Positions 24,640 to 34,656 are shown, counted from the stretch's first letter. The stretch is 64,000 nucleotides of DNA from JAKPKF01 sp964536135 (GCA_964536135.1 CAZHVM010000001.1:46639-110638), one strand, 5' to 3'. Program-made: numbers and translations. The notes: generated by a model not told the origin, from the letters alone.

Positions 24640-26166
24640 ATGTTAGAAGAACATAAAAATTTAAAAGACAAAATCATCCCCGTTCTACTTTCCATACTCT
24701 CCTCTATCATTATATTACTAGGAGCGGCAATAATCTATCTATATTCAAGTGGATACAGAATAGATATATTTAAAAGAGAAATAAGTATAACTGGAGTCAT
24801 AACGATACAGAGTGATCCAAATTTGGCAGAGATGTATATAAATCAGGAGAATGTTGGAAGAACACCAAGAAGCCATGTACTGAAAGTGGGAGATTATGAC
24901 ATCTCACTAAAGAAAGAAAGTTATAAAGATTGGAACAAGAAAATTACTGTTGCTGAAGGAAAATCAACTCCGTTATTCCCATTTTTAGTTTATGACACAA
25001 CCGCAAGTAAGGAAAAATGGCAGTCTGATGGATTGATTGAGAAAATTTGGATGAATGAGACAAGAAACAATATCCTCTTCTTACAAAAAGATTCCAACTC
25101 TTCCTACTCGCTATGGGAATACACTATAAATACCCCTATATGGGATTTCTCCACAAACCCTTCAAAAATACTCTCTCTAGAGTCAAATAAGATTGCTATA
25201 AGTATTTCTCCCAATGGACAGAGAGCAATTCTAACCAGTACCGCTTCTGATACGACTTCATTCTACCTTCTCAATACTCAACAATTAAACACCCTAGGAA
25301 GTTCTAATCAATTGCCTTTTGGAAGCTATTCTAAATCTACAATATCTTGGAGTAAAAACAATCGATATATTGTATTCGATTCTTCTAAAGAACTTCTCTC
25401 ATACGACATTGAAAAACAAACATTTACAACTCTTCTTAAAAAAGATGCTTCTCAAAAGTATATCTGGGATACAGATACAGAAGGTTCTCTATATATAATC
25501 GCAGAGATTTTAAGTGATGAGTTAGAAAATATCTACACCTACTCCCTTACGCAAAAATCTCTTGCCGGAAACAATACAAAAACTATCATTGAAAAAATAT
25601 ACTTGCAAGGATCTGAAGAGTATATCAAAGAGTACAGAGATGCTGATGGTATTTGGCAAGAATTTACAAATTCTCCAGAGAGCACACAAAGCTCCGGAGA
25701 GATAAATGATTTAGATGTAAACGTAAGTGCGAAGGGTATGTATATATCAACCTCATTTGCATCTTACTGGTACTTTATTGATACCTCCAAATTTCTTATG
25801 ATTTCCCCATATCCAACAGAATTACTCTCCTACTCCCCAGACTCTACAAAATTAGGATACAAGGATCTCAAAGGCTATCAGCTCTTTACCTTTGATAAAG
25901 AAGAGGAAGACCATACTGTGAGAATCGGTTCGAAGATCATAAATAACGTGACAAATAATTTCTTCTGGCTATCAGACTCGACATACATTTACTTCAAAGA
26001 CGGAAATAATATATTTATATCTGACAAAGATGGCGACAACAAATATTCATTAACAGAATCCACAAATATTCTTGAGTACTCAATAAACAACGCTCGAGAT
26101 ATCCTCTATACCTTCGAAAAGAATAGTGATGGTAAATTAACCATTGTTGAGAATAAATTTCACTAA
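24640..26166 (+). CDS. Membrane-anchored PEGA-domain protein
   Basis: The 508-residue product (start MLEEHKN chosen over 24616 because of the promoter position) has one N-terminal membrane helix (about 12-34). A PEGA domain follows (about 50-112; VITIQSDPNLAEMYINQENVG...VGDYDISLKKESYKDW), then about 390 residues of repeated short beta strands resembling a WD40/TolB-like propeller (SPNGQRAILTSTASDTTSFYLL, SWSKNNRYIVFDSSKELL). Both domains are extracytoplasmic and typical of cell-envelope binding proteins in Patescibacteria. The ligand is unknown. It is monocistronic and ends just before a convergent tRNA-Arg. Confidence 0.82.
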   Translation: MLEEHKNLKDKIIPVLLSILSSIIILLGAAIIYLYSSGYRIDIFKREISITGVITIQSDPNLAEMYINQENVGRTPRSHVLKVGDYDISLKKESYKDWNKKITVAEGKSTPLFPFLVYDTTASKEKWQSDGLIEKIWMNETRNNILFLQKDSNSSYSLWEYTINTPIWDFSTNPSKILSLESNKIAISISPNGQRAILTSTASDTTSFYLLNTQQLNTLGSSNQLPFGSYSKSTISWSKNNRYIVFDSSKELLSYDIEKQTFTTLLKKDASQKYIWDTDTEGSLYIIAEILSDELENIYTYSLTQKSLAGNNTKTIIEKIYLQGSEEYIKEYRDADGIWQEFTNSPESTQSSGEINDLDVNVSAKGMYISTSFASYWYFIDTSKFLMISPYPTELLSYSPDSTKLGYKDLKGYQLFTFDKEEEDHTVRIGSKIINNVTNNFFWLSDSTYIYFKDGNNIFISDKDGDNKYSLTESTNILEYSINNARDILYTFEKNSDGKLTIVENKFH

Positions 26167-26170
26167 GATA

Positions 26171-26244
26171 CGCATCCGGCCGGAATCGAACCGACAACCT
26201 ACGCGTTAGGAGTGCGTTGCTCTGTCCTTTTGAGCTACGGATGC
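26171..26244 (-). tRNA. tRNA-Arg (anticodon CCU)
   Basis: Minus-strand cloverleaf with acceptor GCATCCG paired to CGGATGC. The anticodon loop CTCCTAA gives CCU, reading AGG. The anticodon stem has an A-C mismatch at its loop end. CCA is not encoded. It lies between the convergent PEGA gene and uvrA. Confidence 0.92.
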
Positions 26245-26312
26245 ATGTATAAATATACCACATTTCCAGAAGTAATTTAATTAGCTATGGGATAATAGAT
26301 ATTGTCATTTAA

Positions 26313-26321
26313 TGGTATAAT
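26313..26321 (+). promoter_or_regulatory. uvrA extended -10 promoter
   Basis: TG-G-TATAAT (TATAAT at 26316-26321) ends ten bases before the chosen uvrA ATG at 26332, leaving a 5' UTR of about three bases. Confidence 0.6.
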
Positions 26322-26331
26322 TAAGGTTGCT

Positions 26332-29184
26332 ATGGAACAAGAGTATATAAAAATAAAAGGAGCAAGAGAGAACAACCTTAAGAATATATCAGTAGATATA
26401 CCCAAAAACAAGCTTGTGGTATTTACTGGTGTATCTGGAAGTGGTAAATCTACGCTTGCATTTGACACCCTCTATGCAGAAGGTCAAAGAAGATACGTTG
26501 AATCTCTATCTTCCTATGCTAGACAGTTTCTAGGAGTAATGAAGAAACCCGATGTAGATTCAATCACAGGACTCTCTCCAGCAATATCCATAGACCAGAA
26601 AACAACAGGTACAAATCCTCGCTCTACAGTCGGAACCATTACAGAAATATACAATCATCTTCGACTACTCTATGGGCATATAGGACAACCCCACTGTCCA
26701 AGGTGTGGTTCCCCAATTCAATCACAAACCATCCAACAAATAACAAATAAAGTGATCAAAGAGATCTCCAACACCTCTGAGGTTACACAGGTTGTTTCAC
26801 CCATCATTAAAAACAGAAAAGGCGAATTTACCGCTCTTCTAAGCAAACTCCTCTCGAAAGGCTTTTTAAGGGTCATTATAGATGGAGATACATACCTTCT
26901 TGACGATATAGAGGACATAAAACTAGAAGAAAACAACAAACATACAATAGATTTAGTAATAGATAGAATAGATTCCACCAAATTAGATAGAAAAAGACTC
27001 ACAGATGCCATTGAACTAGCAATTACACAGTCAAATGGTGAAGTAAAGATATTACTTAAAGATAAAGAGCTATTCTTCTCAGAAAACAATACATGTCCGA
27101 AATGTGAGATATCCTATCCAAAGATCACTCCAGCATCCTTCTCTTTCAATGCTCCAGAGGGCGCATGCCCTAAGTGTGCAGGGCTAGGTGTTTTGAAAGA
27201 AATTGATGTAAATTTAATATACAACCCTGCCTTAACAATACTAGAGGGTGGCATCTTCCCATGGAGTAACAGAACTAGCAAAGATTCTTGGACATTGCGA
27301 ATACTTCAAGGAATAGCTAAAGAACATGGTTTTAACCTTACTACACCAATCGGTAAATACCCAAAGGAAATTTTCGGCTTGATTTTCTATGGGAATGGCA
27401 CAAAAGAGGCATATACAATTGAATACACCAATAGATTTGGTAGAACTAGACTCTATGAAGCCGAATATGAGGGAGTCATTCCAGAATTAGAGAGAAGATA
27501 CAAGGAAACATCCTCGGATTATGCTCGATTCGAGACAGAGAAGTACATGAGAGAGAACGTATGCCCTGTGTGTGAAGGAAAACGACTTAAACCCTACTCT
27601 TTAGCAGTTACTATCGATGGTAAGAATATAGATGAAATTACCAATATGCCAACAAAAGATGTCTTAACATTCTTCAAAGCACTAGAGCTAAAAGGAAGTA
27701 AGAAAGACATTGCAGAACCAATAATTAAGGAAATTAATCAAAGATTAAATTTCTTAGAGAATGTCGGTTTAAACTACCTTTCGTTATCTAGAAAAGCCAA
27801 TACACTCTCAGGTGGAGAATCACAAAGAATTAGACTAGCTTCTCAAATAGGTACTGGACTTTCAGGAGTCCTCTATGTGCTAGACGAGCCATCTATTGGC
27901 CTTCACCAAAGAGATATCTCAAAACTCATAACCTCCCTAAAAGATTTAAGAGATGGAGGAAATAGCATAATTGTAGTTGAACATGACGAAGAAATGACAA
28001 AGAGTGCCGACTGGATTTTAGATATTGGGCCATTTGCGGGTAAGCATGGTGGAAGCGTAGTTGCCAAAGGTACTTTAGAAGATATTAAGCACAGCGACTC
28101 GTTGACTGCGAAGTATCTCAACAAAGCCCTCTCTGTCGGGCAAGACATTCCTCAATCAATTCCAAGCACTAGCGGGAAAGAGATTTCTTTAATGGGTATA
28201 AAAACTCACAACTTAAAGAACTTAGATCTAACTATCCCACTAAACCAGCTAATTTGTATCACAGGTGTTTCTGGCAGCGGCAAGTCTTCACTGATAGCAG
28301 ATACGCTTTATCCAGTACTAGCAAATAGAATATCAAGGTCTAAGCTTCAAGAAGGAAAATATGACTCAATTGAGGGTTTAGAGAATGTAAATCAGGTAAT
28401 TAATATCGATCAGTCTCCTATCGGAAGAACTCCTCGCTCAAACCCGGCCACATACACAGGTGTATTTACCCAAATAAGAGAAATCTTCGCCCAAACAAAC
28501 GAAGCACAAGCCAGAGGATACAAAGCTGGTAGATTTAGTTTCAATGCAAAAGGTGGAAGATGTGAGAAATGCCGTGGTGACGGCGTTTTAAAGATAGAGA
28601 TGCAGTTCTTGCCAGACATGTACATAACCTGTGATGAGTGTAATGGTAGCCGATACAATGACGAAGCACTTCAAATAGATTTTAAAGGTAAAAATATATC
28701 TGAAATTTTAAAAATGACAGTCGAAGAAGCTTTAGAGTTTTTCAAAAATATTCCCTCTATATATCGGAAGCTTTCTGTTCTCAACGAGGTCGGTCTTGGA
28801 TACATTGAACTCGGGCAATCAGCTCTTACTCTATCTGGTGGAGAATCCCAGAGGGTAAAGCTTTCCAAAGAGCTTTCTAAGATGTCTCGAGGGCATACTT
28901 TATACATCCTTGATGAGCCTACTACAGGGTTACACTACTACGATGTAGATAAATTGTTAGTAATTTTAAGAAACTTGGTAAAAAAGGGTCACACAGTAAT
29001 CACGGTTGAACATAATATGGATATTGTCCGACACTCAGACTGGATAATTGATCTCGGACCGGAAGGTGGAGACCAGGGAGGCTACATTATTGCTCAAGGG
29101 TCAGTGTCAGATATCATAAAAAACAAGCAAAGTTGGACTGGAAAATATCTTAAAAAATACATTGGTGAAACTTCACGGGAGTAA
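26332..29184 (+). CDS. uvrA: Excinuclease ABC subunit A
   Basis: Damage-recognition ATPase of nucleotide excision repair. The 950-residue product has two ABC ATPase modules: Walker [10 protein letters not shown] near residues 33-41, and GVSGSGKSS in the second half. It has ABC signatures [12 protein letters not shown] and [12 protein letters not shown], and UvrA zinc modules with CxxC pairs (CPRCGS, CPKCEIS...[14 protein letters not shown]...CDECNG). The start [17 protein letters not shown] matches the family N-terminus; the frame is open 30 bases further upstream. uvrB and uvrC are not in the window. Confidence 0.98.
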   Translation: MEQEYIKIKGARENNLKNISVDIPKNKLVVFTGVSGSGKSTLAFDTLYAEGQRRYVESLSSYARQFLGVMKKPDVDSITGLSPAISIDQKTTGTNPRSTVGTITEIYNHLRLLYGHIGQPHCPRCGSPIQSQTIQQITNKVIKEISNTSEVTQVVSPIIKNRKGEFTALLSKLLSKGFLRVIIDGDTYLLDDIEDIKLEENNKHTIDLVIDRIDSTKLDRKRLTDAIELAITQSNGEVKILLKDKELFFSENNTCPKCEISYPKITPASFSFNAPEGACPKCAGLGVLKEIDVNLIYNPALTILEGGIFPWSNRTSKDSWTLRILQGIAKEHGFNLTTPIGKYPKEIFGLIFYGNGTKEAYTIEYTNRFGRTRLYEAEYEGVIPELERRYKETSSDYARFETEKYMRENVCPVCEGKRLKPYSLAVTIDGKNIDEITNMPTKDVLTFFKALELKGSKKDIAEPIIKEINQRLNFLENVGLNYLSLSRKANTLSGGESQRIRLASQIGTGLSGVLYVLDEPSIGLHQRDISKLITSLKDLRDGGNSIIVVEHDEEMTKSADWILDIGPFAGKHGGSVVAKGTLEDIKHSDSLTAKYLNKALSVGQDIPQSIPSTSGKEISLMGIKTHNLKNLDLTIPLNQLICITGVSGSGKSSLIADTLYPVLANRISRSKLQEGKYDSIEGLENVNQVINIDQSPIGRTPRSNPATYTGVFTQIREIFAQTNEAQARGYKAGRFSFNAKGGRCEKCRGDGVLKIEMQFLPDMYITCDECNGSRYNDEALQIDFKGKNISEILKMTVEEALEFFKNIPSIYRKLSVLNEVGLGYIELGQSALTLSGGESQRVKLSKELSKMSRGHTLYILDEPTTGLHYYDVDKLLVILRNLVKKGHTVITVEHNMDIVRHSDWIIDLGPEGGDQGGYIIAQGSVSDIIKNKQSWTGKYLKKYIGETSRE

Positions 29185-29375
29185 ACACGATAGCCACATC
29201 TTTACTATCACAAAATGACTGGGTGTAAAAAATAACCCCAATTTGTATTTTCTTTTACTTAAAAATGCTTTTTGAGCAAAAACTGTTGAAAATGCAAAAA
29301 CTTCAGATCTGTGTAAGTTCAGATAGTTTTAACGAAATCTTCATTACTCTTTTTTGAAATTTCCTGATGTTCCAC

Positions 29376-29624
29376 TTAGTACGATACTGAAAACACCCAT
29401 TCTTCCTTACTTTCTTTTCCACAGATAATACACTTGCCCGAGGAGCCGACACCCTCTTTTGTGAGACATCTGGTGGTAGCCTTGGTTTCACTCTTAATCT
29501 TCTCCTCACACTCATTGTTACCACACCAATGTGCTAGTACAAATCCCTTTTCATTGCTTAGGACACTCTTTAGCTCTTCATATGACCCTACTCTATGGGT
29601 TTTTGATACTAACCACAGCTTAAA
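29376..29624 (-). pseudogene. proS: 3' remnant of archaeal-type prolyl-tRNA synthetase
   Basis: Reading on directly after the RuBisCO gene in another frame gives 82 codons. They match the C-terminal zinc domain of the archaeal/eukaryal-type ProRS: KGFVLAHWCGNNECEEKIK, ETKATTRC, GKCIICGKESKEEWVF, ending in the usual terminal tyrosine (SVSY). All four zinc cysteines are present. The frame has no ATG, GTG or TTG start and begins after a TAG inside the last RuBisCO codons. It is therefore a remnant whose upstream part is missing, apparently replaced by the RuBisCO gene. An intact proS would have to lie elsewhere. Confidence 0.85.
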
Positions 29625-30993
29625 CTATCTTTCCCTCAAAGCCCCAATGCTGCGCAGCTTTGGCAAGTGCAGAATCTGGATTTTGGAGTATCCACTCATC
29701 TATTTTTCCTCTGCCCAACGCAATATCTTTGGCCTGCACTACCGCTTCTACACCAGCCTCTATACCCCATGGATGTCCTAACACTCCACCACCACACTGT
29801 ATGATTATGTCCTCACCAAGTTGTTTAATTGACTCATCAATAGTGCCTGGATGAAGACCACCAGAAGCTACATGCCATACTGGCTTCATGCCATACCAAT
29901 TCTGCCCTAGTGTCATTGAACTTGCTGGCGTTACATCTAACTGTAATGTGTCTCTAATCAATTTTGGCTCTCCATAGTTTTCCATCTTAGTTTTTGGAGC
30001 ACCACCATGTATTGAATCCACACCTAAAAGACGCATTAGCTTAGCAATAACTACCATAGACATTGAGAAATCAGCAATAAAGCCTTTGTCATATACTCCA
30101 GCACCAGAATCCCTATCAAAAAGACCATGCATAGCCCTATGTGCATGTATAGCCAATCCAGGATTTTTCAATCTCATTGTATGAACAGCAGAAAATCCAG
30201 TAACAACGACATCCAACATCATCCATCTTCCACCCTGTGCCTTTATACGATCTGTTCTCTCAATCATTGTATCAAAGTTAGAATGAGTAACATTACAAAG
30301 GTAGAACTTCTTTTTCCCAGATTTCTTCTCAATATCTCTTTGAACAGCATGTACAAGATCGCATCTGTCTTCAAATTTGTTAAAAAACAAGCTTGTTAGG
30401 TTCTCATCATCCTTAATCCCATGGTAATCACCATTTGCAGCAGTAAACAGTACCTTTGCTAATTCGGCCTGCTCTTTGGCTGTTCTACCAACTTTTGGCT
30501 TAGGTACAGTACAAAGCAAAGGTCCCTCTTCCAGTTGCATTTGCTCCCTTACTCCACTGATACCAAACTGTGGACCAGGGAAAGATTGCACAATGGCTTT
30601 AGGAAATCGAACATCTAGACATCTAAAAGCTTTAAGCATCTTCATTCCATCTATATTCCCAACTATACCTGCTAGAAGACCAGACATATTTCCAAGCTCA
30701 AAAAGTTCTTTTTTGTAGGCTATCTTGAATGTTTTTGTCTTTGGCTCAAGATCAAAAGCTATCGCTTTCATTTTGTCAGCCATCTTTACACCTGAGTTTT
30801 TTCCAGAATACACACCAGTCCACGTACCAGTAGAACTCTCAGCTGCACATGCAGCAGCTACATCCTCAAATTTATCCATACCGATACCATCGGCAAGCTC
30901 GATATCTAAAAAGGATATTATGTAGTCCTCATCGGGATTTTTTGGCTTCCATCCCTTAGGAGCAACATATGATGAATGATTTGAACTAAACAT
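29620..30993 (-). CDS. rbcL: RuBisCO large subunit, form III or II/III type
   Basis: Carboxylates ribulose 1,5-bisphosphate; in Patescibacteria it is thought to act in nucleoside salvage (AMP pathway) rather than the Calvin cycle. The 457 residues keep the key positions: AAESSTGTWTG, IVGN, PKPKVG, the carbamylated lysine in IKDDEN (near 193), HAHRAMHG, a loop-6 lysine in KTKMEN (near 334), ASGGLH and CGGGVLGHPWG. Loop 6 reads GGAPKTKMEN instead of GTxxGKxEG, which is unusual. The AMP phosphorylase and isomerase genes are not in the window. A TATAAT box lies about 17 bases upstream. The gene is followed at once by a proS remnant. Confidence 0.93.
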   Translation of the reverse strand: MFSSNHSSYVAPKGWKPKNPDEDYIISFLDIELADGIGMDKFEDVAAACAAESSTGTWTGVYSGKNSGVKMADKMKAIAFDLEPKTKTFKIAYKKELFELGNMSGLLAGIVGNIDGMKMLKAFRCLDVRFPKAIVQSFPGPQFGISGVREQMQLEEGPLLCTVPKPKVGRTAKEQAELAKVLFTAANGDYHGIKDDENLTSLFFNKFEDRCDLVHAVQRDIEKKSGKKKFYLCNVTHSNFDTMIERTDRIKAQGGRWMMLDVVVTGFSAVHTMRLKNPGLAIHAHRAMHGLFDRDSGAGVYDKGFIADFSMSMVVIAKLMRLLGVDSIHGGAPKTKMENYGEPKLIRDTLQLDVTPASSMTLGQNWYGMKPVWHVASGGLHPGTIDESIKQLGEDIIIQCGGGVLGHPWGIEAGVEAVVQAKDIALGRGKIDEWILQNPDSALAKAAQHWGFEGKIV

Positions 30994-31066
30994 TGGCAGT
31001 AAATCTATATATTATACATCTACATATTAAATCAAACCTCTCCTTTTGTAAAATACCTATCTAGGA

Positions 31067-31072
31067 TATAAT
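31067..31072 (+). promoter_or_regulatory. rlmN -10 box, leaderless
   Basis: TATAAT at 31067-31072 is five bases before the rlmN ATG (31078), so the transcript should begin on the start codon. Confidence 0.6.
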
Positions 31073-31077
31073 GCGGT

Positions 31078-32079
31078 ATGTTTAAAAAATTCGTAGAAAA
31101 ATATAATCTCCCTTCCTTTAGACTAAAACAATTACAAGAGCAGTACTTCATACACAATATCTCCTCTTGGGACGAGCTTACTACATGGTCTAAAGATATG
31201 AGGGAAACATTAAAGAAGGAAGTCCCCTTTTCAAAGCTTGGAAATCTACAAGAGTTTAGCTCCAGTGATGGGAGAACAGTTAAGCTTCTCTCCTACACAT
31301 ATGATGGGTATCCAGTAGAGACAGTTCTAATGAGAAACAAGGATAGAATAACCATTTGCATAAGTAGCATGAGTGGTTGTCCTGTTGGATGTAAGTTCTG
31401 TGCAACAGGAAGGATGAAGAACAACAGAATCCTTGATGAACAAGAGATAATTGACCAGGTGATGTATTTCAAAAGGAAATTAGCAAAGAAAAACGAGAGT
31501 GTTACAAACATCGTTTTTATGGGTATGGGAGAGCCTTTGCTTAACTTGGACAATGTTTTAAACGCAATTAAGATACTTACAGATCCCGAGTTAATTGGAC
31601 TGGGTAGAAGAAGAATTACTCTTTCTACAGTTGGATATATAGAACAATTGAAGGAATTCTTTAAAGCAAATACAGGTGTAAAGATAGCAATTAGTCTACA
31701 TGCACCAAACCAAAGGCTAAGAGAGTTCCTGATGCCAAAAGTAGCTAAGGACAACAGGTTAGATGACTTAATGAAGGTATTAATTGACTACCAAAAGAAA
31801 AAGGGTAAAAAGGTTACATACGAGTATATCCTCATAAAGGATGTAAATGATTCAGCAGAACATGCAAAGGAGTTAGCAAAGTTGCTTAAGAACCAGATTT
31901 GTTTAGTTAATCTGATTAATTTTAATAAGTCAGATAATATTCCTTTTGAAACTACAACAAAGAGAAGGGTTGAGGATTTTCAAACTATTCTTAATTCAAG
32001 AGATATTAACAATACACTAAGATATTCCCATGGTAATGATATATTAGCTGCTTGTGGACAGTTGGCAAGTATTTCATAA
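31078..32079 (+). CDS. rlmN: Dual-specificity 23S rRNA/tRNA adenine C2-methyltransferase RlmN
   Basis: Radical-SAM enzyme that methylates A2503 of 23S rRNA and A37 of some tRNAs. The 333-residue product has the SAM/iron-sulfur motif CPVGCKFC (Cx3Cx2C, near 100-107), then VFMGMGEPLLN, STVG, and SLHAPNQRLREFLMP. The catalytic cysteine lies in the C-terminal ILAACGQLA. It has its own leaderless promoter, divergent from RuBisCO. Confidence 0.96.
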   Translation: MFKKFVEKYNLPSFRLKQLQEQYFIHNISSWDELTTWSKDMRETLKKEVPFSKLGNLQEFSSSDGRTVKLLSYTYDGYPVETVLMRNKDRITICISSMSGCPVGCKFCATGRMKNNRILDEQEIIDQVMYFKRKLAKKNESVTNIVFMGMGEPLLNLDNVLNAIKILTDPELIGLGRRRITLSTVGYIEQLKEFFKANTGVKIAISLHAPNQRLREFLMPKVAKDNRLDDLMKVLIDYQKKKGKKVTYEYILIKDVNDSAEHAKELAKLLKNQICLVNLINFNKSDNIPFETTTKRRVEDFQTILNSRDINNTLRYSHGNDILAACGQLASIS

Positions 32080-32140
32080 ACTTAAGTTTGATTTCATTAA
32101 GAAATCATTTTCCAGAAAAATGTTGTGATAAGATTTGTGC

Positions 32141-32545
32141 ATGAAAAATGCTATCATAACAAAAGAAATTGGAGCTTCTCCAAACTATGACGAAAATAAA
32201 GTCGGCGATTATTTTGCTGCCCTTGGCTACGACATTTTATTTCTCGCTATTAACAAGGCTTTACACCATACATCACCAGATATTGAAATGTGGGGCAAGA
32301 AATGGGAGATAAAAACTCCCAAAGAAAACGGTAAATACACTATAGAGCATACAATTCAGCATGCTTCCAAGCAGTCTAAGCACATTATCATCGATTTACG
32401 TAAATCTAAAATGTCAGAATCAAAAGCATTATTAAAGATTCAAAGAGAATCAAGATTACGAAAGGTAATCAAAACTGTATTGGTAATTACAAAATCAAGA
32501 GATCTCTTGATTATAAAGGGGAAGTTTGGTAGCATGAAAGCATAG
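32141..32545 (+). CDS. CdiA-C-terminal-like PD-(D/E)xK nuclease domain protein
   Basis: The 134-residue protein consists of one small domain resembling the C-terminal tRNase domain of CdiA toxins: SPDIEMWGKKWEIKTPKENG with Asp47, Glu56 and Lys58 as the presumed metal/catalytic triad. Next come a helix IEHTIQHASKQSKHIIIDLR and a closing strand pair. No secretion module, signal peptide or adjacent immunity gene is present, so it is probably not a contact-dependent toxin here. A cytoplasmic RNase or a phage-defence or phage-derived role is possible. A TAAGAT box ends six bases before the ATG. A strong terminator follows. Confidence 0.75.
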   Translation: MKNAIITKEIGASPNYDENKVGDYFAALGYDILFLAINKALHHTSPDIEMWGKKWEIKTPKENGKYTIEHTIQHASKQSKHIIIDLRKSKMSESKALLKIQRESRLRKVIKTVLVITKSRDLLIIKGKFGSMKA

Positions 32546-32590
32546 GAACACCTCCTTTGTCGGATGACTTAGGGGGTGTTCTTTTTTTTT
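32546..32590 (+). terminator. Intrinsic terminator after the CdiA-like gene
   Basis: GAACACCTC (32546-32554) pairs with the complementary GGGTGTTC side (32573-32581), followed by a run of nine T. Confidence 0.92.
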
Positions 32591-32616
32591 ATACCTTCTT
32601 TCTTATTTGTTTAAAT

Positions 32617-32690
32617 TCGGGGTGACTCGATTTGAACGAGCGACCTCTACGTCCCGAACGTAGCGCTCTAGCCATCTGAGCTACACCCCG
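32617..32690 (-). tRNA. tRNA-Pro (anticodon CGG)
   Basis: Acceptor CGGGGTG pairs with CACCCCG. The anticodon loop TTCGGGA gives CGG. Discriminator A, no encoded CCA. Its first ten bases overlap the 3' end of the DUF1232 gene transcribed in the same direction, so the two must come from one transcript or be processed competitively. Confidence 0.95.
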
Positions 32691-32869
32691 TTACTCTTCT
32701 CCCCTTTCTTGTAATCTACATACTCCTTGATTAAACCGGCTAATAACACAGTAAAATCATCTACATTACCTAACAAAGGTATAGCATCACTTATAAAATC
32801 AATAGGAAGTATTAAATATACTAATGCAACAATAATTATCCATCTATCCTTAAAGAATCTCTTTAACAT
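32681..32869 (-). CDS. DUF1232 (YkvA-like) small membrane protein
   Basis: The 62 residues contain the DUF1232 core: a membrane helix with VYLILPIDFISDAIPLLGNVDDFTVLLAGL (about 18-47), where the PIDxIxDxIPxxGxxDD pattern is diagnostic. Function is unknown. It follows argS by 17 bases, and its stop codon lies inside the tRNA-Pro gene. Confidence 0.88.
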   Translation of the reverse strand: MLKRFFKDRWIIIVALVYLILPIDFISDAIPLLGNVDDFTVLLAGLIKEYVDYKKGEKSNGV

Positions 32870-32886
32870 AATATCTTTTTAACAAA

Positions 32887-34656
32887 TTACATCTGATCCA
32901 CAACCTCTATACCCAAAAGATTTAACCCCTCCTTCATAGTTACCATCGTGGCTTCAACAAGACTAAGAAGGAATTCCTTGTCCTCGTCCTGAGCATCAAG
33001 TATACGAACATTCTGGTAGAAATTGTTAAATTTCTGTCCTAAATCGAACAGATATTGGCAAAGTATCGATGGACAATAGCTCATACCGGAGTTAAGCACA
33101 ACACTTCTGTATTTGCCAATGCGATTAAGCAACTCCTTCGCATAGGGATTTCCTAAACAGCTACCAACACACAGGCTCCCGAGATTCTTAGAATCCGAAT
33201 CTCTCAGGAGAGAACTTCCCCTTGCATACACATACAGAAGATATGGTCCCGTATCTCCGTCAAAGCTAATACTTTTTTCAAAATCAAAGATAACATCCTT
33301 ACCTACCCCTACTTTCAAGAAAGCGTATTTTATTGCCGCTTGAGCTATCTTTTCAGCACTCTTTTCCTTCTCACCCTTACCATTCTCCTCCATTACAGCA
33401 AGGACCCTCTTCTTTGTTTCGTCTAACAACCACTGAGCCTCTATTATTTTCCCTTTCCTGCTAGACATTTTCTCAGCACCTGGAAGCTTAACCATACCAT
33501 GTGGCATATGTACTGTTTTCTCTGCCAAATCTTTTCTTAATTTGCTCAAAGCATCTAATAAGACTTTGAAATATCCAGATTGCTCATTACCAGTAATTAT
33601 TATTGACTCGTCATACTCAACTAACTCACCCTTTTTAATAGCCAATCCCAAATCTTTTGCCTCGTAGGTAGGAATTCCATACTTATTTACAAAAACCCTT
33701 GTATGCAAACCCTTTTCTTTGTCTCCCTCGTATATAATTGCACCCTCATCTTCCTTAAATACGCTTCCTACATTGTCCAAAACAATCTTTAAACCACTCT
33801 CTCCTACCTCACTTTCGAAAAAGTAATAGTCAAAAGTAGTTCCTACTCGTTCATATATTGTTTCGAAGTAATCTAAACACCACGATCTTCCCTTCTGGTA
33901 CATATCTTTAAGATCAACTCCTTCATACACAGGAACATCTTTCTTCTCTAACTGAGGAATGAACATGGAGAAAATGTAATAGTTAATAGCATCAATTTCC
34001 TTAATTGCAGCTTCATCTTTGTCATCGTCATAATACTTAAATCCAAGCATATATGCTTCTCCTAGATACTTTACCCTCTCAATTAGACTTTTCTGCTCTA
34101 CATCCTTAAAAGACACACCATTCTCTTCCATCATCTTGACTATACCCCACAAAGTTTTGGCCACATGAAGACCAACATCCCCTTGGTAGTTTGCTCTCTT
34201 TACTGTGGCCCCAAGAGCCTCTGAAAGCCTCGCAAAAGATTCTCCAACTATGTTGGTATATAGGTGACCAATATGTAGTATTTTAAATGGATTAGCATCT
34301 GTATACTCAATTACAATCTTCTTACCATCTTTACCACCAATGCTTGTAAATTCCCCACTCTTTACCTTACTTAATTCCTTAAGTAAATGCTGGTTTGATA
34401 CAAAGAAATTTACAAATCCTGGCTTAGCAGCCTCTACCTTTTCAATATCCTCATCCTTCTCAATTTTACTTACAATATCGTTGGCAATATCCAAGGGATT
34501 TTTCTTTAAAATAGAAGACAATCTCATCGCGATATTGCTTGAATAGTCTCCATTCCCACTAACTCTTGGCTCCTCTACTTCAATGATATCGTACTGCACT
34601 CCCATCTCTTTTAGAGATCTTTCAATCATTCCCTCTATTTTTTTCTTAATATCCAT
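32887..34656 (-). CDS. argS: Arginyl-tRNA synthetase
   Basis: Class Ia synthetase. The 589 residues contain the Add-1 N-terminal domain, HIGH in KILHIGHLYTN (near 130), the KMSKS-equivalent KMSSRKGK, and the C-terminal anticodon-binding domain (RSVVLNSGMSYCPSILCQYLFDLGQKFNNFYQ). Two tRNA-Arg genes lie immediately upstream on the same strand. A TAGAAT box ends six bases before the ATG, giving argS its own nearly leaderless start. Confidence 0.97.
   Translation of the reverse strand: MDIKKKIEGMIERSLKEMGVQYDIIEVEEPRVSGNGDYSSNIAMRLSSILKKNPLDIANDIVSKIEKDEDIEKVEAAKPGFVNFFVSNQHLLKELSKVKSGEFTSIGGKDGKKIVIEYTDANPFKILHIGHLYTNIVGESFARLSEALGATVKRANYQGDVGLHVAKTLWGIVKMMEENGVSFKDVEQKSLIERVKYLGEAYMLGFKYYDDDKDEAAIKEIDAINYYIFSMFIPQLEKKDVPVYEGVDLKDMYQKGRSWCLDYFETIYERVGTTFDYYFFESEVGESGLKIVLDNVGSVFKEDEGAIIYEGDKEKGLHTRVFVNKYGIPTYEAKDLGLAIKKGELVEYDESIIITGNEQSGYFKVLLDALSKLRKDLAEKTVHMPHGMVKLPGAEKMSSRKGKIIEAQWLLDETKKRVLAVMEENGKGEKEKSAEKIAQAAIKYAFLKVGVGKDVIFDFEKSISFDGDTGPYLLYVYARGSSLLRDSDSKNLGSLCVGSCLGNPYAKELLNRIGKYRSVVLNSGMSYCPSILCQYLFDLGQKFNNFYQNVRILDAQDEDKEFLLSLVEATMVTMKEGLNLLGIEVVDQM

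Noticed and set aside
29303..29524. 73-codon minus-strand frame after RuBisCO
   Set aside because: It is a frame-shifted shadow of the ProRS remnant, which matches the family in the other frame.
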